Below, in pieces: positions 1-6,650 of a stretch of 10,031 nucleotides of DNA (position 1 is its first letter; each line of letters begins with the position of its first letter). The translations under genes and the position numbers were made by a program. The notes beneath the pieces are model-generated. The model saw nothing but the letters and a program-made list of their open reading frames with translations, had not been told where the DNA came from and did no database searches. Location of the stretch: positions 14,249 to 24,279 of the forward strand of contig JAJZEJ010000618.1 of NCBI GenBank assembly GCA_021828635.1. Reading direction: 5' to 3'. Source of the DNA: Chloroflexota bacterium (GTDB lineage: Bacteria > Chloroflexota > Ktedonobacteria > Ktedonobacterales > Ktedonobacteraceae).

Positions 1-300
1 CTTCCCTTGCTGCCAGACGAGACGGCGGAAGAGCTAGAGCTACAGGTCAAATATGAAAACTATGTGCGCAAGCAGGAGCAGACCATTCATCGCACACGCC
101 GTCTAGAAGAAATGCGCGTGCCGGAAACCCTGGATTATCAGCTTGTGCCGCATCTGCGGACAGAAGCGCGTCAGAAATTGATACGCACTCGTCCGCGTAC
201 AGTCGGGCAGGCAGCGCGTGTCGAGGGTGTTACCCCGGCAGACGTAGCAATTTTGATGGTGTATCTAGAAAAAATGCGAGCTTCACATGCTCATTCTTGA
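1..300 (+). CDS. mnmG: MnmG (GidA), tRNA uridine-5-carboxymethylaminomethyl synthesis enzyme, C-terminal part
   Basis: This is the last 99 codons of the FAD-dependent enzyme that, with the GTPase MnmE, builds the 5-carboxymethylaminomethyl group on the wobble uridine of certain tRNAs in the cytoplasm. The reading frame is open from base 1, so the gene begins upstream of the window, and it ends at TGA 298-300. The visible part is the helical C-terminal domain that contacts MnmE and tRNA. Conserved family features are the KYENYVRKQEQ segment, RRLEEMRVPETLDY, the L-x-TEAR-x-KL block, RPRTVGQAARVEGVTPADV, and the terminal MVYLEK. The FAD-binding and catalytic parts lie outside the window. A palindromic repeat begins three bases after the stop. 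The family call is firm; nothing can be said about the missing part. Confidence 0.94.
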   Translation, partial: LPLLPDETAEELELQVKYENYVRKQEQTIHRTRRLEEMRVPETLDYQLVPHLRTEARQKLIRTRPRTVGQAARVEGVTPADVAILMVYLEKMRASHAHS

Positions 301-302
301 TA

Positions 303-392
303 GTAGGGGCGTGATTTATCACGCCCTGGTCGCCGCTCGGTAGAGTTGCAAGGTTCGACGGAGTTGTAGGGCGTGATGAATCATGCCCCTAC
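303..392. repeat. Inverted pair of GTAGGGGCGTGAT palindromic units
   Basis: Two 27-base units (303-329 and 366-392) face each other. The first starts GTAGGGGCGTGATTTATCAC; the reverse complement of the second starts GTAGGGGCATGATTCATCAC. They match at 23 of 27 positions. Each unit is itself nearly palindromic: in the first, GGGCGTGAT (307-315) and ATCACGCCC (318-326) pair perfectly around TT. The whole block can fold back on itself. It starts just after the mnmG stop and could act as a transcription barrier, but no T-run follows either hairpin, so it is not a canonical terminator. A related element is at 5335-5371. It resembles a dispersed REP or MITE-type repeat; that identity is inferred. 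Confidence 0.7.
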
Positions 393-514
393 GAGGTCAT
401 ATGACCTGGCGATAAAGATAAGTATTTGGCTGGAATAGGAAGCAGGGCTGTGAAACCCCCCTCGCAGGTCCGCTTTTCCAGTTGTTGATCTTTAGTTGGT
501 AGGTGGCCTGTATT

Positions 515-600
515 CGATTGGTGATTTGTACTCAATCGATGGTAGGTGACATGGCACCCACAAGAGGTGCCACTACATCTAGCAGATCACCGTGATGTAG
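515..600. promoter_or_regulatory. Three consecutive inverted repeats upstream of the response regulator
   Basis: Three separate dyads lie in a row: CGATTG (515-520) with CAATCG (533-538); TGGCACC (552-558) with GGTGCCA (566-572); and CTACATC (573-579) with GATGTAG (594-600), which also holds ATCAC (586-590) and GTGAT (592-596). The last ends 37 bases before the GTG start. They could be regulator binding sites, such as autoregulation by the response regulator, or a structured 5' leader. The dyads are seen directly; their role is a guess. Confidence 0.4.
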
Positions 601-637
601 CTTCATACAGAACGCTAGAGTTAAAGAGGGGAAGACA

Positions 638-1321
638 GTGTACATTTTAGTTGTCGATGATGACCGCTTTGCCAATACGTTGGTACAGTTTGTCTTGGCT
701 AAAGAAGGGTACGAAGTCGAGACCGCGGATAATCCACGTGGTGCGATGCAAATGATCCAGAAGCGTGAACCCGACTTGATTATTCTTGATGTCATGATGC
801 CCTACCTCAACGGATTCGAGTTTTCCGAGAAATTGCGTACCGAGGGTTATGATACACCTCTGATATTTATGACCGCGCATGATACCATTGAGGCCAAACT
901 TCAGGGCTTCAACATAGGCGCGGATGACTATATTTGCAAGCCATATAATCACCAGGAATTGATCGCTCGTGTTCAGGCTGTCATGCGGCGCATTAAGAAG
1001 TACGCTCGTGTTGGCAATCAGAGCATTCACCAGGGACGCATCGAACTGTTTCCGGCAGAACTCAAGGTCACGATTGACGGGCGCACCTCCATTGTGCTGA
1101 CGCCTAAAGAGATGCAAGTACTACGCCTGCTGATGAATTATCCCGGTCAGGTTATCAATCGAGAGCGCCTACTGACTGAGGTATGGAACGACAGCGAAAA
1201 CAGTAGCAACATTATTGATGTCTATGTCCGGCGTTTGCGCCGAAAAATCGAACTCAACGCCGAAAAGCCGCATCACATTGTATCAGTGCGTGGTATTGGC
1301 TATAAATTCGTTGGAAAGTAG
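638..1321 (+). CDS. OmpR/PhoB-family response regulator
   Basis: This 227-residue protein is a two-domain response regulator that should bind DNA when phosphorylated by the kinase encoded next to it. The receiver domain (about 1-120) has the acidic pocket D7-D8-D9, the phosphoacceptor D51 in DLIILDVMMP, T79, and K101 in the CKP motif. The winged-helix DNA-binding domain (about 130-225) shows the usual LTPKEMQVLRLL start, a recognition helix in NIIDVYVRRLRRKI, and the closing VRGIGYKF wing. All key residues are present and the length is normal. The start is GTG at 638: it is preceded by GAGGGG (626-631) six bases upstream and gives a receiver domain beginning at its first strand, YILVVDDD. The downstream kinase follows closely, so the two are very likely one transcript. 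Its targets cannot be read from the sequence. Confidence 0.96.
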   Translation: MYILVVDDDRFANTLVQFVLAKEGYEVETADNPRGAMQMIQKREPDLIILDVMMPYLNGFEFSEKLRTEGYDTPLIFMTAHDTIEAKLQGFNIGADDYICKPYNHQELIARVQAVMRRIKKYARVGNQSIHQGRIELFPAELKVTIDGRTSIVLTPKEMQVLRLLMNYPGQVINRERLLTEVWNDSENSSNIIDVYVRRLRRKIELNAEKPHHIVSVRGIGYKFVGK

Positions 1322-1344
1322 GAACGGTGTGCCTGAGCAAAACC

Positions 1345-1349
1345 AGGAA
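1345..1349 (+). promoter_or_regulatory. Ribosome binding site AGGAA that decides the kinase start
   Basis: AGGAA lies nine bases before ATG 1359. The competing in-frame GTG at 1329 has AGGAA at 1320-1324, only four bases away, which is a poorer spacing. I therefore prefer 1359, though the GTG start would add only ten residues and change no domain. Confidence 0.45.
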
Positions 1350-1358
1350 TCGTTGTCA

Positions 1359-2528
1359 ATGGAAGCAAAGGTAACAGCCGACATAGCGCCTGTCATGCCT
1401 TCCGCTATGTGCGATCAATACAAACAACCTGCTATGGAAGACCCACACCATCACTATTTAGCGGCCATGATTGCCAGTACCTCGGATGCTATCATTGCTA
1501 TCAACCAGCAGTTTGCAGTCGTCGAACTGAATGCGGCGGCGGCAAAGGCATTAGGAGGCAATGCAGAGGCGCTGATCGGTTGCCATTGTCAAGATATACT
1601 CTGCTGTCGCAACTTGAACCGTATGAGCCTGTGTGGTACTTCTAGCTGCCCATTAACACGGGTGATGCAGGAAAATCAGCCGTTGCCAAATGAAGAGCTG
1701 ATTATCGGCGACGAGCCGGAGCATGAATATGAAATCTCCACCAGCGTCACGCCTGTTACCATCGATGGCGTTTGGTGCGTCGCCTTTACCGCACGCGATG
1801 TTTCCACACTGAAAGTTGCCAATCGCGTGCGTTCTAACTTTATTTCAATGGTCTCACACGAGCTACGCACGCCACTCAATTCAGTACATGGTTTCATTGA
1901 CCTGCTGCTACAAGGCCACATGGGCGAGCTTAATGAGGAGCAGCATACCTATCTTGGCTACACGCAGGAGGGTGTACTGCAACTTATCTCTATCGTCGAA
2001 GACATTCTCTTCATGACCCGTTCCGACCTGGGCCAATTTGAGATCAAACGGCAAAAGCTACCCTTACGGAGTCTGGTGCGCCAGATTATTAATAACCTGC
2101 AACCGCAGGCACGCAAAGCTGAAGTCGTACTTTTGCAGGATATTCCCAATCCTGAACCGTTGCTGTACGCTGATCCGCAGCGTGTCAAGCAGGTCTTGAA
2201 TAATCTGCTTGCCAATGCCATCAAATTCACGCCACCGGGGGGTGCTGTTACCGTGCGTATACGCCCCTATGATGAGCATTTTGCCATGATTTATGTCATC
2301 GATACTGGCTACGGTATACCACAGGAGGATCAGCCGCATATCTTTGAACGTTTCTATCAATCTAACCATAGCTCGCAATCGCGCATGGGAGGCTATGGTC
2401 TGGGACTCTCTATTGCACAACTTATCGTCGAACAGCACGGCGGCAACATCGACTTCGACACGGTGTTGGACAAAGGCACGACGTTCTACTTTACACTACC
2501 TCTACATAAGGATGCGCAGAGGGGCTAG
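1359..2528 (+). CDS. Soluble PAS-domain sensor histidine kinase with cysteine-rich PAS
   Basis: This 389-residue protein is the sensor partner of the upstream response regulator. A PAS domain (about 34-155) is followed by a HisKA dimerisation domain with the phosphoacceptor H167 in SHELRTPLN, then a HATPase_c domain with the N box NNLLANAIKFTP (281-292), G1 box DTGYGI (315-320), F box FERFY (329-333) and G2 box GGYGLGLSI (344-352). All catalytic boxes are intact. No membrane segment or signal peptide is visible, so it should sense a cytoplasmic cue. The PAS domain has six cysteines in 23 residues (C75, C77, C82, C83, C92, C97), an arrangement that could hold a metal or iron-sulfur centre or respond to redox state; that is inference. 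An alternative start is GTG 1329. Its 3' end overlaps the convergent PLD-like gene by 27 bases, with no terminator visible between them. Confidence 0.94.
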   Translation: MEAKVTADIAPVMPSAMCDQYKQPAMEDPHHHYLAAMIASTSDAIIAINQQFAVVELNAAAAKALGGNAEALIGCHCQDILCCRNLNRMSLCGTSSCPLTRVMQENQPLPNEELIIGDEPEHEYEISTSVTPVTIDGVWCVAFTARDVSTLKVANRVRSNFISMVSHELRTPLNSVHGFIDLLLQGHMGELNEEQHTYLGYTQEGVLQLISIVEDILFMTRSDLGQFEIKRQKLPLRSLVRQIINNLQPQARKAEVVLLQDIPNPEPLLYADPQRVKQVLNNLLANAIKFTPPGGAVTVRIRPYDEHFAMIYVIDTGYGIPQEDQPHIFERFYQSNHSSQSRMGGYGLGLSIAQLIVEQHGGNIDFDTVLDKGTTFYFTLPLHKDAQRG

Positions 2529-3788
2529 AATGCGTTCGCCCAGCATACTATACCAGGGACGAGTCACCCACTGCTCTAGCGTAATCTCATGAGCATTGGT
2601 CAGGTCGCCTCGGAATAAATCTTCCATCTGTCGTGCCAGTTCAAGGCTATAGATTTCGATATTGAGTTCGTAGTTGCCAACGGAACTGAGGCGATCCAGA
2701 TTGGCCGTCCCGATGGTAGACCAGATGCTATCAATAGTAGCAGTCTTGGCGTGCAACATGTTGTGATAGCCAAAAATGTGAATACCCGCTTGCAGGCATT
2801 CAGTGAAGAAGCCACGAGCCAACCAGTCTACTAGGATGTGGTTCGAGAGCCAGGGTACCAGTATCTGCACATCGACACCACGCTGCGCAGCTTGTTTGAG
2901 CGCACCTAAGAGAGCGCGGTCTGGCACAAAATAGGCATTAGAGAGGCGTATGCAGGATTCGGCTCGATCAATGGCTTCGATGTACATATCGCGGATAGGA
3001 AAGGTCAGGTTGAGCGCGTTATTACCACGCACATTGACGAGAGGGTCAAAGTGGCGTCGATAATGGAAGCCGATCTTGCGCTTGTGCGGGTCATGGCGAT
3101 TCCAGAAATCGATAAACGAGTGCGCCAGGTCCGTTGCCGTTGGTCCCTCAATGCGTAGATGCGTATCACGCCAGGAAGTGGCATAGAGCTGGCCGATATT
3201 ATAGCCGCCGATAAAGCCAACGCGCCCATCAATGACCAGCAACTTGCGATGGTCTAAGGCATAGCGCCGTAAATCCAGCGCGTGCCAGGGCTGTCTGAGC
3301 GCCTGATAGGGTAGCACATGGATTTTGGGATGGAATTTCTTAAAAGCACGTGGCACAACCAGGTTAGCGAAGACATCATAAATGACGTAAACCTCTATAC
3401 CTTGTTCTGCTTTACGTGCCAGGTGTTCCTTAAATGCCTGACCAACCTCGTCCCCCTTCCAAATATAGGTCTCCAGATAGATACGCTCTTTGGCGTTATC
3501 TATCGCCTGCAACATTGCAGCATACAAGTCTTGTCCATAATCATAAATATGCAGATGATTACTTTCTATTACTGTCTCTTTGAGGCGGGGATGAGGGAAC
3601 GTGGTTACTTCGTGACGCCGTTTGCGCTGGTGCGAGACAATTTGCAGAATAATGAGGGTAATAATCTGCATGACGAAAACGATACCCGTCACTTCTAATA
3701 GCATGCGTAGCAGGAAACGCTGGTTGAAAAATTTCAGCACAAACCGCGGAAAGCGTCCCTGCTTTATAAGCGTTTGTATTTTGTCCAT
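2502..3788 (-). CDS. Phospholipase D/cardiolipin-synthase-like membrane protein
   Basis: This 428-residue protein belongs to the phospholipase D superfamily, in which two HKD motifs form one active site that makes or breaks phosphodiester bonds. In cardiolipin synthases the reaction joins two phosphatidylglycerols. Both motifs are complete: DHRKLLVID with H180, K182 and D187, followed by the usual GFIGGYNIG, and LHAKTATID with H346, K348 and D353, followed by STIGTANLD. A hydrophobic segment at about 31-51 should anchor the protein in the membrane with the catalytic part after it; canonical Cls enzymes usually have two such segments. The start is uncertain. ATG 3788 is preferred, but its nearest purine-rich site (GAGG) is 15 bases away; GTG 3809 would add seven residues and has AGGA only one base upstream. 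It lies 30 bases after the esterase and may be cotranscribed with it. The substrate is not proven by sequence. Confidence 0.9.
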   Translation of the reverse strand: MDKIQTLIKQGRFPRFVLKFFNQRFLLRMLLEVTGIVFVMQIITLIILQIVSHQRKRRHEVTTFPHPRLKETVIESNHLHIYDYGQDLYAAMLQAIDNAKERIYLETYIWKGDEVGQAFKEHLARKAEQGIEVYVIYDVFANLVVPRAFKKFHPKIHVLPYQALRQPWHALDLRRYALDHRKLLVIDGRVGFIGGYNIGQLYATSWRDTHLRIEGPTATDLAHSFIDFWNRHDPHKRKIGFHYRRHFDPLVNVRGNNALNLTFPIRDMYIEAIDRAESCIRLSNAYFVPDRALLGALKQAAQRGVDVQILVPWLSNHILVDWLARGFFTECLQAGIHIFGYHNMLHAKTATIDSIWSTIGTANLDRLSSVGNYELNIEIYSLELARQMEDLFRGDLTNAHEITLEQWVTRPWYSMLGERILAPLRILM

Positions 3789-3818
3789 AAATACTGTTAT
3801 TACCCTCACATCCTGTGA

Positions 3819-5306
3819 TTACGCGATGACTCCATCCCAGAATCGGCGTTCCTCGCCCTGTGGATCATGCGCTATACGACACGTTTCATCAAAAATCATT
3901 GTTGCCCGTTGCTCAGAGTCATAGGCAGGCCATTCGGGCAACACCGGTGTATGAGGATTGCCGTGTTGCGCGAATAGAATCCAGGCGCTATGCATGCAAT
4001 CAGCCAGGGGTTGACGAGTAGATGCATCCCCCGTAAATGCCTTGACGCCCTTCTGATGCAGATTATCCCACACAAAAGGAATCTCCAGTGCATGACACGC
4101 GCCAAGTAGGCCATTCAATACAGGTGTGGGCCAGTCGAAGCGATACATCCAGACACCTGCACCTTGTGCTACTTGCTGCTCCGCTAGACGAATGGCGGGA
4201 AGGCGGAACGTGCGATCTGTCAGAATGTCATTCCAGGCCGCGGTTGGCGCATCCGTGTGACTACTATAGGTTGCCATCACCTGCTCAGCCTGCCTGCCAA
4301 AGTAGTGCTGTAACAGAGCCTGATTGGGCTGTGCCTGTTGAGGGTCAAAGACCGTGAACAGGCGCATCTCGTCGCGGTTCGTGCCAATCAGCGTCGTCAC
4401 GTGTGCGGCTGAGCCATGCGCAATCGCATCTAGTGGCCTTGTCGGCAACGTGACACCATCTATGACCGGCGAGAATGCCAACCCCGCTGTGTTGTTAACC
4501 AGTTTCTCCTGTGCCGCCATAAGTTGTGTCAGTGGCATCTCTGCTAGTTGCGCCAGTTGCTCGCGTGGCAGGCCCAACGCATCCAGAAAGGTTATGGCAC
4601 GCTTTGTCGCCTGCCCACGGTCAAAGACGTTGGAACTTGCTCCGCTTTGTAGAATAGCTTTCTGAAAGAGGTCACGCGCTGCTGGCATACCCATCAGTGT
4701 GCCTACACTCATCGCGCCTGCTGATTCGCCAAAGATAGTCACATTCTGCGCATCGCCGCCAAAGGCCGCAATATTCTCGTGGACCCATTGCAACGCGGCA
4801 ACCTGATCTAGAATACCATAGTTGCCACTGGCATACTGCTCAGCATCCAGATCGCCCAGGTACAAAAAGCCCAGCGCACCCAGTCGATAGTTGATTGTCA
4901 CCACGACGACATCGCCGTGAGCGGCAAAAGCAGCGCCATCATACCAGGGGGTAGAGCCAGAACCGGTGAGAAAACTGCCGCCATGAATCCATACCAGTAC
5001 AGGACGTTTAGCATGGTTGGTGCCGGGGGACCAAATATTGAGATACAGACAATCTTCATCCATCGCCTCCTGCTGACCGCCTAACAGGCCACCAGCGTCT
5101 ATCGCTGGTTGTCGCGCTACCAAACTGAATTGTGTGGCATCACGTACACCACTCCAGGACGACAGAGGCTGTGGCGCGTGAAAGCGCAACGTCCCTAGCG
5201 GGGGTTGAGCATAAGGAATGCCTTTCCAGACCAGGATATCCCCATCCTGGGTACCCTGTACTTTGCCATAAGCCGTTTCAACAAGCGTTGTTGTCATGTG
5301 TTCCAT
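3819..5306 (-). CDS. Type B carboxylesterase (para-nitrobenzyl esterase-like)
   Basis: This 495-residue alpha/beta hydrolase should cleave carboxylic ester bonds. The family markers are clear: the oxyanion-hole HGGSF (108-112), the type B signature EDCLYLNIWSP (84-94), and the nucleophile S195 in FGESAGA. The rest of the triad is probably E313 in GTNRDEM and H405 in ACHALEIPFVW, close to the positions 189, 310 and 399 of the Bacillus subtilis para-nitrobenzyl esterase. Length is normal for the family. No signal peptide is visible, so it is probably cytoplasmic. The start ATG 5304-5306 has AGGA (5314-5317) seven bases upstream, better placed than for the second ATG three codons on. It lies 128 bases after the CoA-transferase, with a palindrome between, and 30 bases before the PLD-like gene. 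The natural substrate is unknown; such enzymes are often promiscuous. Confidence 0.95.
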   Translation of the reverse strand: MEHMTTTLVETAYGKVQGTQDGDILVWKGIPYAQPPLGTLRFHAPQPLSSWSGVRDATQFSLVARQPAIDAGGLLGGQQEAMDEDCLYLNIWSPGTNHAKRPVLVWIHGGSFLTGSGSTPWYDGAAFAAHGDVVVVTINYRLGALGFLYLGDLDAEQYASGNYGILDQVAALQWVHENIAAFGGDAQNVTIFGESAGAMSVGTLMGMPAARDLFQKAILQSGASSNVFDRGQATKRAITFLDALGLPREQLAQLAEMPLTQLMAAQEKLVNNTAGLAFSPVIDGVTLPTRPLDAIAHGSAAHVTTLIGTNRDEMRLFTVFDPQQAQPNQALLQHYFGRQAEQVMATYSSHTDAPTAAWNDILTDRTFRLPAIRLAEQQVAQGAGVWMYRFDWPTPVLNGLLGACHALEIPFVWDNLHQKGVKAFTGDASTRQPLADCMHSAWILFAQHGNPHTPVLPEWPAYDSEQRATMIFDETCRIAHDPQGEERRFWDGVIA

Positions 5307-5334
5307 CTAGCTTTCCTGATTGGTAATCGTCTGG

Positions 5335-5371
5335 TGTAGGGGCCGATGTATCGCGTCAATCGGTCCCTACA
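5335..5371. repeat. GTAGGGGC-ended palindrome between CoA-transferase and esterase genes
   Basis: TGTAGGGGCCGAT (5335-5347) pairs with ATCGGTCCCTACA (5359-5371): 13 pairs with one G-T wobble around an 11-base loop. The ends match the GTAGGGGC ends of the units at 303-392, while the centre differs. On the minus strand it lies after the CoA-transferase stop and before the esterase start. It could reduce read-through or stabilise the upstream message, but no T-run follows it in the minus direction. Confidence 0.65.
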
Positions 5372-5434
5372 TCAAATTATTCATTGTCGTATCTCCAACA
5401 TATTATACAATCATAGTCAGGTTGATAACCACAT

Positions 5435-6565
5435 CTATAGGAAACGGTCGTTGTCCTCACCAAGTAGTGGGGGAGCTTTGTACAGGCGCGTTGGCGTCTC
5501 CGAGAGGTGCATCGGCGAACCTGAAAGCTTGATTGTGCCTGCTGTAGGATGCTGGCATTCCCAGACCAGTCCCCTGGCCTGAATATGGGGGTCATTGAAG
5601 ACCTGACTGACCTTGTTAATAGGACCACAGGGAATACCAATCTGGCGTAAAGACGCTAGCCAGTCATCACTGGCACGTGTCAGGAAGGAGGCTTGCAGTT
5701 GTGGAATCAGCTCGGCGCGATTGCGTACACGCTGCGGATTGCTGACAAAACGCGCATCCTGTGCCAGATCATCACGCTCCAGTAGCTTGCAGAGCGATTG
5801 GTAGAGCCGATCATTGCCGCAGGAGACGACGATATAGCCATCACTTGTGCGGAATGCCTGATACGGTACGATATTGGGATGACCGTTGCCGTAACGTCTG
5901 GCTTCTTCACCAGAGATCAGATAGTTTGACGAGACATTGCCGAGTAGCGAGATGGCACCCTCCAGGAGTGCGACCTCGATGAACTGACCTTTACCAGTAT
6001 GGTCGCGCACTCTGAGGGCGGCCAGAATAGCCATGCAGGCGTACATGCCGGTTGATTGGTCGCCAATCGGTGAGCCGACACGCTGCGGTTCACCATCGAC
6101 CTCGCCCGTCACGGCCATAATGCCCGACTCCGCCTGTGCCACAAAATCATAGCCTGCTCGTGTAGCGTAGGGTCCGTTCTGACCATAGCCACTGATCGAA
6201 CAATAAATCAGGCCGGGATTGACCTCGCGGAGCGTCTCATAGTCCAGGCCATGACGCGCTAGCGTACCAGGACGAAAATTCTCGACCAGCACCGCCGCCT
6301 GTTGAATCAGTGTTAGTAAACGCTCTTTGCCCTCTGGTGTGCTGAAATCAAGTTCGATGCTATACTTGTTGCGATTCAAACCCAGGTAGTAGGCGCTTTC
6401 ATCGGCAGTATAGGGTGGGCCATACTGGCGCGTATCGTCGCCTTTGCCCGGCTGCTCGATTTTGATGACCGTGGCACCAAAGTCGCCCAGCATCATGGTG
6501 CAGTACGGTCCGGCGAACACACGGGAGAGATCAACGACAACAATGTCTGACAGGGCTGCGTCCAT
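5435..6565 (-). CDS. CaiB/BaiF family (class III) CoA-transferase
   Basis: This 376-residue enzyme should move coenzyme A between carboxylic acids through an aspartyl-CoA thioester intermediate. The N-terminal part has the family's VVDLSRVFAGPYCTMMLGDFGATVIKIE start (5-37, read here in two stretches: the nucleotide-fold strand, then the GADVIKVE-like segment). The nucleophile is D169 in SPIGDQSTGM, the same number as the catalytic Asp169 of formyl-CoA:oxalate CoA-transferase. Other markers are NRNKYSIELD (64-73), VENFRPGTL (94-102), YCSISGYGQNGPY (121-133), and IPCGPINKVSQVFNDP (311-326). The start ATG 6563-6565 has AAGGAG (6571-6576) five bases upstream. It follows the membrane protein gene after 64 bases. 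The acid substrates cannot be deduced; the family includes carnitine, oxalate, bile acid and succinyl-CoA-dependent enzymes. It is complete and shows no missing residue. Confidence 0.95.
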   Translation of the reverse strand: MDAALSDIVVVDLSRVFAGPYCTMMLGDFGATVIKIEQPGKGDDTRQYGPPYTADESAYYLGLNRNKYSIELDFSTPEGKERLLTLIQQAAVLVENFRPGTLARHGLDYETLREVNPGLIYCSISGYGQNGPYATRAGYDFVAQAESGIMAVTGEVDGEPQRVGSPIGDQSTGMYACMAILAALRVRDHTGKGQFIEVALLEGAISLLGNVSSNYLISGEEARRYGNGHPNIVPYQAFRTSDGYIVVSCGNDRLYQSLCKLLERDDLAQDARFVSNPQRVRNRAELIPQLQASFLTRASDDWLASLRQIGIPCGPINKVSQVFNDPHIQARGLVWECQHPTAGTIKLSGSPMHLSETPTRLYKAPPLLGEDNDRFL

Positions 6566-6608
6566 GAGGTCTCCTTCTCTTCTTGCTATAATCAGACTTT
6601 TCTCTTCT

Positions 6609-6614
6609 ATTATA
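6609..6614 (-). promoter_or_regulatory. Possible -10 box TATAAT before the CoA-transferase gene
   Basis: A perfect TATAAT reads on the minus strand 43 bases before the CoA-transferase start. No good -35 box lies 16-18 bases further upstream (the bases there read CAATAT), so this is weak evidence that the CoA-transferase may have its own promoter and not depend only on the regulator operon. Confidence 0.25.
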
Positions 6615-6650
6615 TCGCCAAGAAGTCATCTATATTGCCAGAAAGTCATC
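6611..6650. repeat. 20-base tandem duplication across the membrane protein stop codon
   Basis: TATATCGCCAAGAAGTCATC (6611-6630) is followed directly by TATATTGCCAGAAAGTCATC (6631-6650), 17 of 20 identical. On the minus strand the first copy met encodes the end of the membrane protein, DDFLAI then TAG. The second copy would also encode DDFLAI followed by TAA. The gene end has thus been duplicated with its stop. Confidence 0.8.

Larger units (their letters stand above)
301..637. other. Gene-free stretch between mnmG and the response regulator
   Basis: I see no credible gene in these 337 bases. They hold an inverted pair of 27-base palindromic units (303-392), then about 120 bases with no structure I can name, then three short inverted repeats (515-600), and finally the ribosome binding site GAGGGG (626-631) of the response regulator. 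The promoter of the two-component operon should lie here, but I could not pick -35 and -10 boxes with confidence. Confidence 0.6.

Noticed and set aside
307..326. Perfect nine-pair hairpin after mnmG as a rho-independent terminator
   Set aside because: No T-run follows and the two-base loop and repeat context fit a palindromic repeat unit better.
647..1117. A 156-codon open frame on the minus strand
   Set aside because: It lies entirely inside the response regulator, shows no family motif, and the plus-strand frame has intact catalytic residues.
1215..1358. A longer kinase N-terminus starting at ATG 1215
   Set aside because: It would overlap the response regulator by over 100 bases, and its residues there are an out-of-frame reading of the regulator's DNA-binding domain.
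2064..2438. A 124-codon minus-strand frame and a 90-codon one at 1958-2230
   Set aside because: Both mirror the ATPase domain of the kinase and have no recognisable domain.
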